Shown here piece after piece: positions 42,566 to 53,255 of a stretch of DNA of 64,000 nt (its first letter is position 1; every line of letters starts with the position of its first letter). The DNA lies in assembly GCA_028287305.1 (NCBI GenBank), contig JAQBPX010000038.1, positions 124,001-188,000 on the forward strand. The letters run 5' to 3'. Below the pieces are notes generated by a model. It was not told the DNA's origin. It saw only the letters and a list, made by a program, of their open reading frames with translations, and did not search any database. A program made the translations under genes and the position numbers. This DNA comes from Gemmatimonadota bacterium (GTDB taxonomy: Bacteria; Gemmatimonadota; Gemmatimonadetes; Gemmatimonadales; Gemmatimonadaceae).

Positions 42566-43195
42566 TCAGGGTGCCGCGAGCGCGGCGAGCTTGGTGCCGA
42601 GCGCACGCCAGAGGGCGGGGCCGGGAGCGGAGGGCGTGTCGACCTGGACCTCTCCACTCCAGAGGAGGTCGGTGGCGCGCGCATCCACCATCGCGAGGCG
42701 CAGGGTGGCGCGGGTGCTCCCGTCCTTCTGCTTCTCGAGGTTGAGCGCGTGCGGAATGAGGACAAAGCGGACGTCGCTCTGGAGCGCGACCATCGTGCGC
42801 AGCTGCGACGAGAGGGGCTCTCCCATGCGCTCGCCGAGCGGCAGGCGGTCGAGCACCGCCACGCTGTAGGCGTACGGGTCCGCGGTATAGTTCGAGTTGC
42901 GCGCCGAGGACTTCACGACTTCCTCGGCCACCACCCAGCGGGGGTGCAGCGCCCGATCGTCGAGGGCACGGCTGATCGCACTGTCGAGGGATCGCATTGC
43001 GATCCGGCGGGACAGGTCGCCCAGCAGCCCCTTTTCGTCGGCGATCATCTGCACGGGCACCACCGCGATCCGCCGCGACGCATAGGCCGCCAGGGGATAG
43101 CCGCTTGGCTGCGGCTCGGAGTCCTTCCCGGCCTGCTTCGCGCTGGAGCCGCACGCGGCCGAAGCCAGCAGGGCGATGATCGTGAGTATTCGCAC
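42566..43195 (-). CDS. Predicted lipoprotein, unknown function
   Basis: A 209-residue protein starting at a GTG. The first 15 residues (MRILTIIALLASAAC) are a lipoprotein signal ending at the modified cysteine. The rest is soluble with alternating beta and alpha elements. IAVVPVQMIADEKGLL and RFVLIPHALNLEKQ, with LRLAMVDARATDLLWSGEVQ, recall the curli-regulator CsgG-type or periplasmic lipoprotein fold that builds outer-membrane complexes, but only in outline. TAGCTT lies six bases before the GTG, as for etfB. It is the first gene before the dehydrogenase on this strand. Confidence 0.6.
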   Translation of the reverse strand: MRILTIIALLASAACGSSAKQAGKDSEPQPSGYPLAAYASRRIAVVPVQMIADEKGLLGDLSRRIAMRSLDSAISRALDDRALHPRWVVAEEVVKSSARNSNYTADPYAYSVAVLDRLPLGERMGEPLSSQLRTMVALQSDVRFVLIPHALNLEKQKDGSTRATLRLAMVDARATDLLWSGEVQVDTPSAPGPALWRALGTKLAALAAP

Positions 43196-43201
43196 GCCTG
43201 A

Positions 43202-43207
43202 AAGCTA
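43202..43207 (-). promoter_or_regulatory. Candidate -10 box for a leaderless lipoprotein transcript
   Basis: Minus-strand GTCTAGCTTTC, with TAGCTT six bases from the GTG at 43195. The word and spacing are identical to those upstream of etfB. Confidence 0.5.
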
Positions 43208-43271
43208 GACGGGAGGCGGTATCCCCGCCATTTTCGCTGCCTCTCCCATTCGCCGCCCCCTTTCATAAGAG

Positions 43272-45346
<2,075 letters not shown>

Positions 45347-45350
<4 letters not shown>

Positions 45351-48300
45351 TCGCTCGTTCCCTTCGCGCCGGCGCCCTGGCCGCGCTGCTTCCGTTTGCC
45401 GTGGGTGGCGCACAGGGCGCCCGCCTGCTCCGCCAGCCGTCGCTGGGGCCCACGCAGGTCGCGTTCACGTACGGCGCCGACATTTGGGTGTCGAGCCGGA
45501 ACGGCGGCGAGGCCACGCGCCTCACGAGCACGCCGGCCGTCGAGGCGGACCCGCACTTCTCGCCCGACGGAAAGTGGATTGCATTCACGTCGAACCGGTC
45601 GGGCGTGAACGCGGTGTACGTCATGCCGGTGGAAGGGGGGAATCCTCGCCGCCTCACCTGGCACAACGCCGGCGACATGGCGCGCGGCTGGAGCCCCGAT
45701 GGCAAGTCGGTGCTGTTCGCATCCATGCGCAACACCGCGCCGAGCTCGCATGCGCACCTCTACACCATCGCGGTGAATGGCGGCGTGGCGGCTCGCGTCC
45801 CCGAGTACATGGGAATGCGCGGCAGCTTCTCGCCCGACGGCAAGCGCATCGTGGTGGATCGCGTGTCGCGCTGGCACCAGGAGTATCGCAGCTACCGCGG
45901 CGGGCAGAACACGCCGCTCACGATCCTCAACCTCGCGGACCTCAGCGAGGTGCGGATTCCGAACGAGCGCCAGATGGACATCCAACCGGTGTGGATGGGC
46001 GACGCGATCTATTTCATCTCGGATCGCGACTGGGCGTCGAACGTCTGGTCGTACGACGTGAAGAGCGGCGCGCTGAAGCAGCTCACGCACTACAAGAGCG
46101 CCGAGGTGAAGTGGCTGGACGGGCGTGACGGCACGCTGGTGTTCGAGCAGGATGGATACCTGCACGAGATGAACGTGTCCGGCGCGGAGCCGAAGCAGCT
46201 GGCGATCAGCGTGCATGGCGACTTTCCCTGGGCGGAGGCGCGCTGGGCAGACGTCTCACGCACGATCACCGCCGCGGAGCTCGGCCCGCAGGGCAAGCGG
46301 GTGGTGTTCCAGTCGCGTGGCGAGATCTTCACCGTGCCGGTGGAAAAGGGAGATGCGCGCAACCTCACGCACTCGAGCGGCGCTGCCGATCGCGCACCCA
46401 CGTGGGCACCGGACGGCAAGCACCTCGCGTGGTTCTCCGATGAGGGCGCGGGCTATCGCCTGGTGATCGGCGACGCAGATGGGTTGACGTCGCCGCGCGT
46501 GATCTCGATCGAGGACGCGAAGATGGCGTGGTCACCCGCATGGTCGCCCGACGGAACGCGGATCGCGTTCGTGGACGAGCGCACGCGCCTTCGCGTGGTG
46601 GAAGTTGCCTCTGGCAAGATGATCCAGGCCGACATCGGGGGCACGCTGAACGATCGCGGGAGCATGGAGCCGGTATGGTCGCCGGACTCGAAGTGGCTGG
46701 CGTACGCGAAGTCGGCGCCGAACCAGTTCCACCAGGTGAAGGTGTGGTCGGTGGCCGACGGAAAGGTTCGTGCGATCACCGACGAGCTGGCGGATGCCGC
46801 GCAGCCGGTGTGGGATCGGAACGGCAAGTGGCTCTACTTCCTCGCGAGCACCGACGTGGGGTTGAAGAGTGGCTGGGCAGACCTCGGCAGCATCACGCGC
46901 ACGAGCACGGAGGGGGTGTACATCGCGCTGCTGCGGAACGATGAGCAGACTCCCTTCACCATCGAGAGTGACGAGGAGGGCGCGAAGGCTGCAGCCGCCG
47001 CTGGCGCCGGTCCCGGTGCCCCACCACGCGACACGAGCGCGAAGCGGCCGGTGAGCGACAGCGCCGTGGCGAAGAACACGACACCTGCGATGACGGTGCG
47101 GATCGACTTCGATCGCTTCGACCGTCGCATCCTCCCGCTTCCGATTCCCGTACGCGACTACGGCGCACTTTTCGCCGGCCCCGCCGGCACGCTGTTCGTC
47201 GGCGAGAATGCGCCCGGCCAGCCGGGGATGACGCTCCACAAGTGGGACACGACCAAGCGAAAGAGCGACGTCTTCGTGACGGGCGTATCGCAGGTCTCCA
47301 CGTCGGCAGACGGCAAGAAGCTGCTCTACCAGGCCAACAACCAGTGGGCGGTGGTGGGCGCTGACGCGCCGCCGAAGGCCGGCGATGGACGCCTGGCGGT
47401 CACGCTTCGCACGCAGGTCGATCCCGCCACCGAGTGGAAGCAGATCTTCGAGGAAGCCTGGCGCATTGAGCGCGACTTCTTCTACGCGCCTAATCATCAC
47501 GGCAACGACTGGGACGCGGTGCACGCGCGCTACGCACCGCTGGTGCCGTATGTGCGACACCGTGACGACCTGTCGTACATCCTCACGCTCGTCGGCGGCG
47601 AACTGTCCGTGGGGCACAGCTTCGTGCGCGGTGGCGACCTGCCCGCCGTCGACAGCTCCCGTATCGGCCTCCTCGGCGCTGACGTGGTGGCAGACGCGGG
47701 CCGCTGGAAGATCTCGCGCATCTTCACCAGCGAGAGCTGGAACCCGGGGCTCGGCGCGCCACTCGATGCGCCGGGGATCAAGGCATCGGTCGGCAACTAC
47801 ATCATTGCCGTGAACGGCGAGAACGTGACGACCGACGAGGAGCTGGGCGCAGCGATGGATGGCACCGTGGACAAGCAGACCGTGCTGCGGCTGAGCAGTG
47901 TGGCGAGTGGTGAGGGCGCCTGGAACGTGACGGTGGTGCCGATTCGCACCGACCTCACGCTGCGCACGCGCGCGTTCATCGAGGACAACCGGCGTCGCGT
48001 CGATTCCCTGTCCGGCGGCAAGCTGGCGTATGCGTGGATCCCGAACACGGCGTCGATCACGAACTTCGACCGCTACTACTTCGCGCAGCAGGACAAGCAG
48101 GGCGCGGTGATCGACGAGCGCTTCAACAGCGGCGGCAACCTCGACGATTACATGGTGGGCATCATGCAGCGCAAGATCGTGGGCGGCGTGACGAACGACA
48201 TCCCCGGTGGCACGCCATGGCACGTGCCGATGGCCGGCATCTTCGGACCGAAGGTCCTGCTCACGAACGAGCAGGCCGGCTCGGGTGGTGACTTCTTCCC

Positions 48301-48634
48301 ATGGGTGTTCCACACGCTCGGCATCGGCCCGGAAGTGGGCACGCGCACGTGGGGCGGCCTGGTGGCGTCGTGCGTGCCGTATCCGCTGGTGGATGGTGGC
48401 ACGATCACGTCCCCGTGCAGCGCGGTGTTCGACGCGAACGGCGGCTATCCGGCCGAAGGCGTGGGCGTGCAGCCCGACATCGAGGTGCTGCAGGACGCGA
48501 AGTCCATCGCCGCGGGGCGTGATCCGCAGCTGGAGCGCGGGGTGCAGGAGGCGCTCAAGTTGCTGGTCACGCAGGGCGTGACGCTTCCGAAGGCGCCGCC
48601 GTTTCCGGTCAAGTCCAGGCGACCGCCGCTCTGA
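45347..48634 (+). CDS. Secreted tricorn-like S41 peptidase
   Basis: A 1,095-residue protein with a signal peptide (residues 1-25). Residues about 30-580 contain PD40/WD40-type propeller repeats, such as DPHFSPDGKWIAFTSNRSG and RAPTWAPDGKHLAWFSDEGA. A linker with an alanine-rich insert is followed by the conserved core and PDZ region (about 700-890) and a C-terminal S41 catalytic domain. There NEQAGSGGDFFPWVFHTLG near 990 carries the catalytic serine, and VIDERFNSGGNLDDYMVG near 920 is the family block. Such peptidases degrade oligopeptides; with CstA and the S9 peptidase nearby it likely works outside the cytoplasmic membrane. The ATG overlaps the cstA stop. Confidence 0.9.
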
Positions 48635-48642
48635 GCCTGCAA

Positions 48643-48794
48643 CAGCTGACACGAACGAGCACTAACGGTCGCTAACGCGACCGGGCACTAATAGCTCATC
48701 AAAGAAGAGGGCTCCGGTCGCCGGAGCCCTCTTTTTCTTATTGTTCATTCGTGACGGTCGCGTTAGCGACCCTTCGTGTCATTCGTGTTCGCTG
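48643..48794. repeat. Nested inverted repeat around a bidirectional terminator
   Basis: GGTCGCTAACGCGACC (48667-48682) is the exact reverse complement of 48756-48771, and each arm is itself a small hairpin. Outer arms (about 48643-48662 and 48776-48794) also pair imperfectly, and the right one reaches into the last codons of the convergent gene. Confidence 0.8.
48705..48740. terminator. Bidirectional rho-independent terminator
   Basis: A perfect 13-base stem AAGAGGGCTCCGG closes on a TCG loop (48705-48733), with T-rich sequence after it on the plus strand and CTTCTTT on the minus strand. It separates the converging S41 peptidase gene and the repeat-protein gene. Confidence 0.92.
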
Positions 48795-49843
48795 TTGCTG
48801 TTGTCGTTGCTGTCGTGCCCCACGTTGATCACGGGCATCACGCGCCGGTGCCCCGGCCGATCCACGATGTTGACCAGCCCGAACTGCACGCCGTTCAGTG
48901 AGTGCGCGTAGTTGACGATGCCGATGGTGAGTCCGTGCTGGCTCCCGACCACCTGGTTGAAGGCACTCACGCTCGCGCCCTCGAAGCGACCCTCGCGCCC
49001 GCGGTCGTTCACGACCTTGAACCACGCCGGGGCGATCGCGATACCATGATAGTGCTGCGCGCCCGCGGCGAGACTGAGCGTGCCGCCCACGATCTCGGGC
49101 GAGCCCACGCCCAGCACGGCGAGCCCGATGCCCGTGAGGCGTCCACCCACGCCGACGCCCACACCGCCGATCATCAGGCCGGTTGCATCGCCGCCGGCGC
49201 CCACGCCGACGCCACCGATGCCGATCCCGTGGAACGAGCCGCCCGCGCCGACGCCAACGCCACCCACCGCCAGGCCGCGCACGTCACCGCCCGCGCCCAC
49301 GCCGATGCCGCCGACCAGGATTCCCTTCGCGCTGCCACCAGCGCCCACGCCTACGCCGGACAGCATCAGGCCCGTGACGTTGCCGCCCGAACCCACCCCG
49401 ATGCCACCGATGCCAATTCCCTTGACGCTGCCGCCGGAACCAAGGCCGATGCCGCCGACCAGGATTCCCTCCAGGTCACCACCGCCGCCCATGCCGATCC
49501 CCGCCACGCCGATGCCGCGAAAGCGATCGTCCACACCCAGGCCGAGGACGCCAAACCCGATTCCATTGACCTCGCGCGCGCCCGTGATCGGCACTCCCAG
49601 GGCCAGTCCGTTCACCACGCCCGTCGCCGGCTGGTAGGGATTCCAGAGGGTCAGGTTGATGCCGTTGACCTTCTTCAGGTTGCGGTCGCGAAAGTTCAGT
49701 CGCAGTCCCGTGACCTCGGGGACCTCACCGATGGCGATGCCCACGTGATTCACCGTGAGGTCGAGCCCCTGGGCAGAGGCGAGGCACGGTGCGAGGACCA
49801 GCGCGGCGAGAATGAACAGGCAGGGACGAAGGGTGCGTCGCAT
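48779..49843 (-). CDS. Secreted glycine-rich repeat protein with ten 16-residue units
   Basis: A 354-residue protein with a signal peptide (residues 1-24, ending CLASAQG). After an N-terminal region of about 65 residues come ten successive units of 16 residues, of the form GIGVGGVGVGAGGxxx with small residues (units such as VKGIGIGGIGVGSGGN and FHGIGIGGVGVGAGGD). A C-terminal part has HGLTIGIVNYAHSLNGVQFG, like the GLxIGLVNxA repeats of LA_2272-type surface proteins. The periodicity suggests a beta-solenoid or stacked beta-roll, probably on the cell surface. The tail is acidic and asparagine/serine-rich. It is transcribed against the surrounding peptidase genes. No function is known. Confidence 0.72.
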   Translation of the reverse strand: MRRTLRPCLFILAALVLAPCLASAQGLDLTVNHVGIAIGEVPEVTGLRLNFRDRNLKKVNGINLTLWNPYQPATGVVNGLALGVPITGAREVNGIGFGVLGLGVDDRFRGIGVAGIGMGGGGDLEGILVGGIGLGSGGSVKGIGIGGIGVGSGGNVTGLMLSGVGVGAGGSAKGILVGGIGVGAGGDVRGLAVGGVGVGAGGSFHGIGIGGVGVGAGGDATGLMIGGVGVGVGGRLTGIGLAVLGVGSPEIVGGTLSLAAGAQHYHGIAIAPAWFKVVNDRGREGRFEGASVSAFNQVVGSQHGLTIGIVNYAHSLNGVQFGLVNIVDRPGHRRVMPVINVGHDSNDNSNSEHE

Positions 49844-49992
49844 GCGGGGCACGGTGGGAGGAGATGCGGCGCAGCGCGGGCGCAGCAGGGGCGCAGCAGG
49901 GGCCACGCGCCCTCTACGGGGAGGCCCAGTCCGGGGTTTCGCCGCAGCGCGTCCGCGCCATAACTTCGAGGCTCGTCCCCCACCCAGAGACC

Positions 49993-52374
49993 ATGCGACG
50001 CTTCGTCCCTGCCCTCGCGCTCCTGCTCGTCGCCGTGCACGCGCCCGCGGCGCACGCACAACAGAACGGCTTCGACCTCTCGATCCACAACATCATGCGC
50101 GGCCCCGAGCTCTACGGCCGCGAACCGCAGAACGTGCACTGGAGCGCCGACGGGAAGTACCTCTACTTCCAGTGGAATGCGCCCGGCACGGCGTGGTACG
50201 AGCCGCTCAAGCCATACCGCATTCGGGCCCAGGCAGGGGCCAGTCCGGAAGCGCTGCCCGAGTCGCAGCAGGATTCGCTCGCGCCGCTCGTGGCCGACGG
50301 GGACTATTCGCGCGATCGCATGCGCAAGGTCGTTGCCTGGGAGGGCGACCTGTACCTGGTGGAGATGCGCACCGGCGCAGTCCGTCGCCTGACCGAGACG
50401 GGAAGCTTCGAGGGCGCCGCCACCATCTCGGCGGACGGTCGCACGGTCTACTACTCGCGCGACAACAACGTCTACTCGCTCGACCTCTCGGGCGGGCTGC
50501 TCCGCCAGCTCACCGACATTCGCCAGGGCGCCGCACCCATCGACTCGGCGCGCCTCGGACAGCGCGGCGGGCTGCAGAACACGCAGCAGGAGCTCTTCGA
50601 CGTGCTGCGCATCAGGGCGCGACTGGACAGTATCGCGCGCGCGGACCGCAAGTACCACGAGGGACTGCGTCCCACGCCACTCTACATCGCGACGAACGAG
50701 CGCGTGGTGGGGCTGAGCATCTCGAGCAGCGGCCGCACGCTGCTCGTGAACACCGCCATCCCGTCGCAGGGCGCGCGCGAGACGGAGGTGCCACAGTACG
50801 TGACGTCGAGCGGCTACACGGAGCCGCTGCGCGGTCGCACGAAGGTGGGCGACGCCCAGTCGAGCGGACGCGTCGCGCTCGTGTCGTTGCCGAGCGGCAC
50901 CGCGAAGTGGCTCAAGCTCAACCCCACGGACAGCACGAAGCCGCCCAGCACGGCGCTCGTGCTCGGTTGGAGCCCGGTGGCGGAGCAGGCGCTCGTGTGG
51001 ACCGCGAGCCCCGACTACAAGGCGCGCGCGGTGGTGCGAGTGGATGCCGATGGCCACCTGACCACCATCGACGTGCTGCGCGACACCGCATGGGTCGCCA
51101 CCGGGCGCGGCGGCTCGAACCTGCCCTGCTTCACCTGCGGCGGCTGGGCCGACAATGGCGCTCGGATCTACTTCACGTCGGAGGCGGACGGGTACAACCA
51201 CCTCTACACGACCGACGCGAACGGGGGCGACCGCCGCCAGCTCACCAAGGGGAAGTGGGAGGTGACCGACGTCGCGCTTTCACCGGACGAGAAGACGTTC
51301 TGGCTGCATGCGAGCGAAGCGGGTCCGTTCGACCTGCACTTCTATTCGCTGCCGGTGGCGGGTGGATCGCTCACGCGACTCACGAACACCAGCGGCATGC
51401 ACCAGGTGACCATGTCGCCCGACGGCCAGACGATGGCCGACGTCTACTCGGCCGCGAACAAGCCGCCGGAGCTGTACATCGCGAAGCCCGGCGCGTCGAG
51501 TGAGACGCAGCTCACGACCTCGACCACCGCGGAGTTCCGCTCGTACAACTGGATCGCGCCGGCGATCGTGCGCGTGCCCGCGAGCGACGGCGTGCAGGTG
51601 CCGGCGCGCATCTACAGGCCCGAGCAGTTCGGCGCGAAGGCGAATGGCGCCGCGGTGATCTTCGTGCACGGCGCGGGCTACCTGCATAACGTGCACAACT
51701 ACTGGAGCAGCTATTCGCACGAGTACATGTTCAACCACCTGCTCGCGAGCAAGGGCTACGTGGTGATCGACGTGGACTACCGCGGCTCGGGCGGGTATGG
51801 GCGCGACTGGCGCACCGCCATCTATCGCCACATGGGCGGGCGCGACCTCGGCGACGAGGTGGACGCGTCGAAGTACCTGCAGAAGGAATTCGGCATCGAC
51901 CCTGAACGCATCGGGATCTATGGCGGCAGCTACGGCGGCTTCATGACGCTGATGGCACTGTTCACGGCGCCGAAGTCGTTCGGCGCGGGCGCCGCGCTGC
52001 GCAGCGTGACGGACTGGGCTCACTACAACCATCAGTACACGGCGCAGATCCTCAACACTCCGCAGGCGGACTCGATCTCCTATCGGCAGTCAAGCCCGAT
52101 CTACTTCGCCCAGGGGCTCGAGGATCCACTGCTGATGCTGCACGGCATGGTGGACGTGAACGTCCACTTCCAGGACATCGTCCGCCTCACGCAGCGGCTG
52201 ATCGAGCTCGGCAAGACAGACTGGTGGCTGGCGCCGTACCCCGTGGAGGATCACGGCTTCGTGCGCCCCGACTCGTGGACCGACGAATACCGCCGGATCT
52301 ACGAGCTCTTCGAGCGCACCATCGGCCCGAACCGCCTGCCGAACAAGGGCAGCTTCCTAGGCACGTCGCGGTGA
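49993..52374 (+). CDS. Secreted S9-family prolyl oligopeptidase (DPP4-like)
   Basis: A 793-residue serine peptidase. The start ATG follows the signal-peptide pattern MRRFVPALALLLVAVHAPAA; the open frame upstream lacks support. Residues about 40-540 form a beta-propeller with repeated blocks such as HWSADGKYLYFQWN and ISADGRTVYYSRD. The C-terminal alpha/beta-hydrolase has the nucleophile GIYGGSYGGFMTLMAL near 645, the acid in EDPLLMLHGMVDVNV near 710 and the histidine in VEDHGF near 752. It probably cuts proline-containing peptides outside the membrane. TAACTT about 27 bases upstream may be its -10 box. The stop overlaps the YbdD-like gene (GTGA). Confidence 0.92.
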   Translation: MRRFVPALALLLVAVHAPAAHAQQNGFDLSIHNIMRGPELYGREPQNVHWSADGKYLYFQWNAPGTAWYEPLKPYRIRAQAGASPEALPESQQDSLAPLVADGDYSRDRMRKVVAWEGDLYLVEMRTGAVRRLTETGSFEGAATISADGRTVYYSRDNNVYSLDLSGGLLRQLTDIRQGAAPIDSARLGQRGGLQNTQQELFDVLRIRARLDSIARADRKYHEGLRPTPLYIATNERVVGLSISSSGRTLLVNTAIPSQGARETEVPQYVTSSGYTEPLRGRTKVGDAQSSGRVALVSLPSGTAKWLKLNPTDSTKPPSTALVLGWSPVAEQALVWTASPDYKARAVVRVDADGHLTTIDVLRDTAWVATGRGGSNLPCFTCGGWADNGARIYFTSEADGYNHLYTTDANGGDRRQLTKGKWEVTDVALSPDEKTFWLHASEAGPFDLHFYSLPVAGGSLTRLTNTSGMHQVTMSPDGQTMADVYSAANKPPELYIAKPGASSETQLTTSTTAEFRSYNWIAPAIVRVPASDGVQVPARIYRPEQFGAKANGAAVIFVHGAGYLHNVHNYWSSYSHEYMFNHLLASKGYVVIDVDYRGSGGYGRDWRTAIYRHMGGRDLGDEVDASKYLQKEFGIDPERIGIYGGSYGGFMTLMALFTAPKSFGAGAALRSVTDWAHYNHQYTAQILNTPQADSISYRQSSPIYFAQGLEDPLLMLHGMVDVNVHFQDIVRLTQRLIELGKTDWWLAPYPVEDHGFVRPDSWTDEYRRIYELFERTIGPNRLPNKGSFLGTSR

Positions 52375-52559
52375 CGGTAAGCGATCGCATTCGGGCACTC
52401 GGCTTGCTCATCAGGCGAGTGATCGGGGTGCCCGACTACGATCGGTATGTCGAGCATATCCTCGCCGCGCACCCGGGCACCGAGCCCATGGGGCGGGAGG
52501 AGTTCATGCGCTCGAGGCTGGAGGAGAAGTATTCCCGGCCTGGGTCCCGGTGTTGCTAG
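52371..52559 (+). CDS. YbdD/YjiX-family small protein (CstA partner)
   Basis: A 62-residue protein that starts at a GTG overlapping the S9 peptidase stop. It has the full family signature: RIRALGLLIRRVIGVPDYDR near the start, ILAAHPGTEPMGREEF in the middle and EEKYSRPGSRCC at the C-terminus, ending in the family's cysteine pair. This family usually lies directly downstream of cstA and has been reported to be needed for CstA-dependent pyruvate uptake in E. coli. Here it is 7 kb away and co-translated with a peptidase, which links the peptidase and the carrier functionally. Confidence 0.85.
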   Translation: MTVSDRIRALGLLIRRVIGVPDYDRYVEHILAAHPGTEPMGREEFMRSRLEEKYSRPGSRCC

Positions 52560-52633
52560 GCTTGGAAAAAGTAAATGGGAAAAACGCTGAAGGCGCTGCA
52601 CTGCCTGATTGCCACTGACTCACGGAGCCTTAT

Positions 52634-53080
52634 TTGTCCCTGCGTTTCGTCGTGATCGCCGCCGTGTTCCTGGCGTCTACTGGATGCAAGCGAACCGGCG
52701 TCACATCGCCGTCCACCTCGCAGCTTACGGAATCGAGTTGGCTTCTGGCGGCAGTGAACGGCTCGAAGCTTCCCGTACGAGTCTTTCCCGGAAGCGCGAG
52801 GCCGGACCTGTTCAGTTACCAGATCGACTTGAATCGAGACGGAACCGCCTCGATTGCGATGAACACGGGAGATCGCAGTCAGCCATCGGGCAGGCTTGAC
52901 GCTGTTCTTCAAGCGGGGTGGTCGCTGAGGAAGAATCAGGTGACGGTCACCCCGGCTGGCAGCGAATCATTCGTCCTTCAATGGACTCCGCTGGAACTTA
53001 CGGGAACCGTTGGTGGGCAGACCTGGCAGTTTTATCAGCCTACGCTGGCTTCAGCCGACCGGGCTGCCCAAGCCAGGTAG
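52634..53080 (+). CDS. Predicted lipoprotein, unknown function
   Basis: A 148-residue protein starting at a TTG with a GGAG ribosome site six bases upstream. A signal peptide ends at a cysteine (VFLASTGCKRTG), so it is probably a lipoprotein. The mature part has the pattern TESSWLLAAVNGSKLPV, then strands ending in QTWQFYQPTL, an eight-stranded beta sandwich by eye. Similar small proteins occur in Gemmatimonadota-like genomes without assigned function. It is not in the peptidase operon, being 74 bases downstream of the YbdD-like gene, and is followed by a large inverted repeat. Confidence 0.6.
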   Translation: MSLRFVVIAAVFLASTGCKRTGVTSPSTSQLTESSWLLAAVNGSKLPVRVFPGSARPDLFSYQIDLNRDGTASIAMNTGDRSQPSGRLDAVLQAGWSLRKNQVTVTPAGSESFVLQWTPLELTGTVGGQTWQFYQPTLASADRAAQAR

Positions 53081-53141
53081 GGGCCGCAGGATCAGGAGGA
53101 GACGTGTTCTCGGCGTGGCTCGACGTGCGGTTAGCTTTTTG

Positions 53142-53255
53142 AACTACGCACGCTGATGGCCGCGGCAAGGCAACGGCAGATGGCCGCTGATAACCGTCAC
53201 AGGTTCTCTGCGGCCATCTGCAGTTGCGGTTCAGCGGCCATCAGCGTGCGTAGTT
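53142..53255. repeat. Long inverted repeat reaching into the MFS gene end
   Basis: AACTACGCACGCTGATGGCC with two further bases (53142-53163) pairs exactly with 53234-53255. Inside it GCAGATGGCCGC (53176-53187) pairs exactly with 53210-53221. The right arm supplies the last eight codons of the convergent MFS gene, whose stop codon lies just inside it. Confidence 0.88.

Noticed and set aside
46532-48652. A 706-codon minus-strand frame opposite the S41 peptidase
   Set aside because: It has the same antisense composition; the peptidase motifs are on the plus strand.
49080-49640. Regular 48-base spaced repeats that could suggest a CRISPR-like array
   Set aside because: The periodicity is coding: it corresponds exactly to 16-residue protein repeats on the minus strand, with no conserved spacer/repeat boundary.
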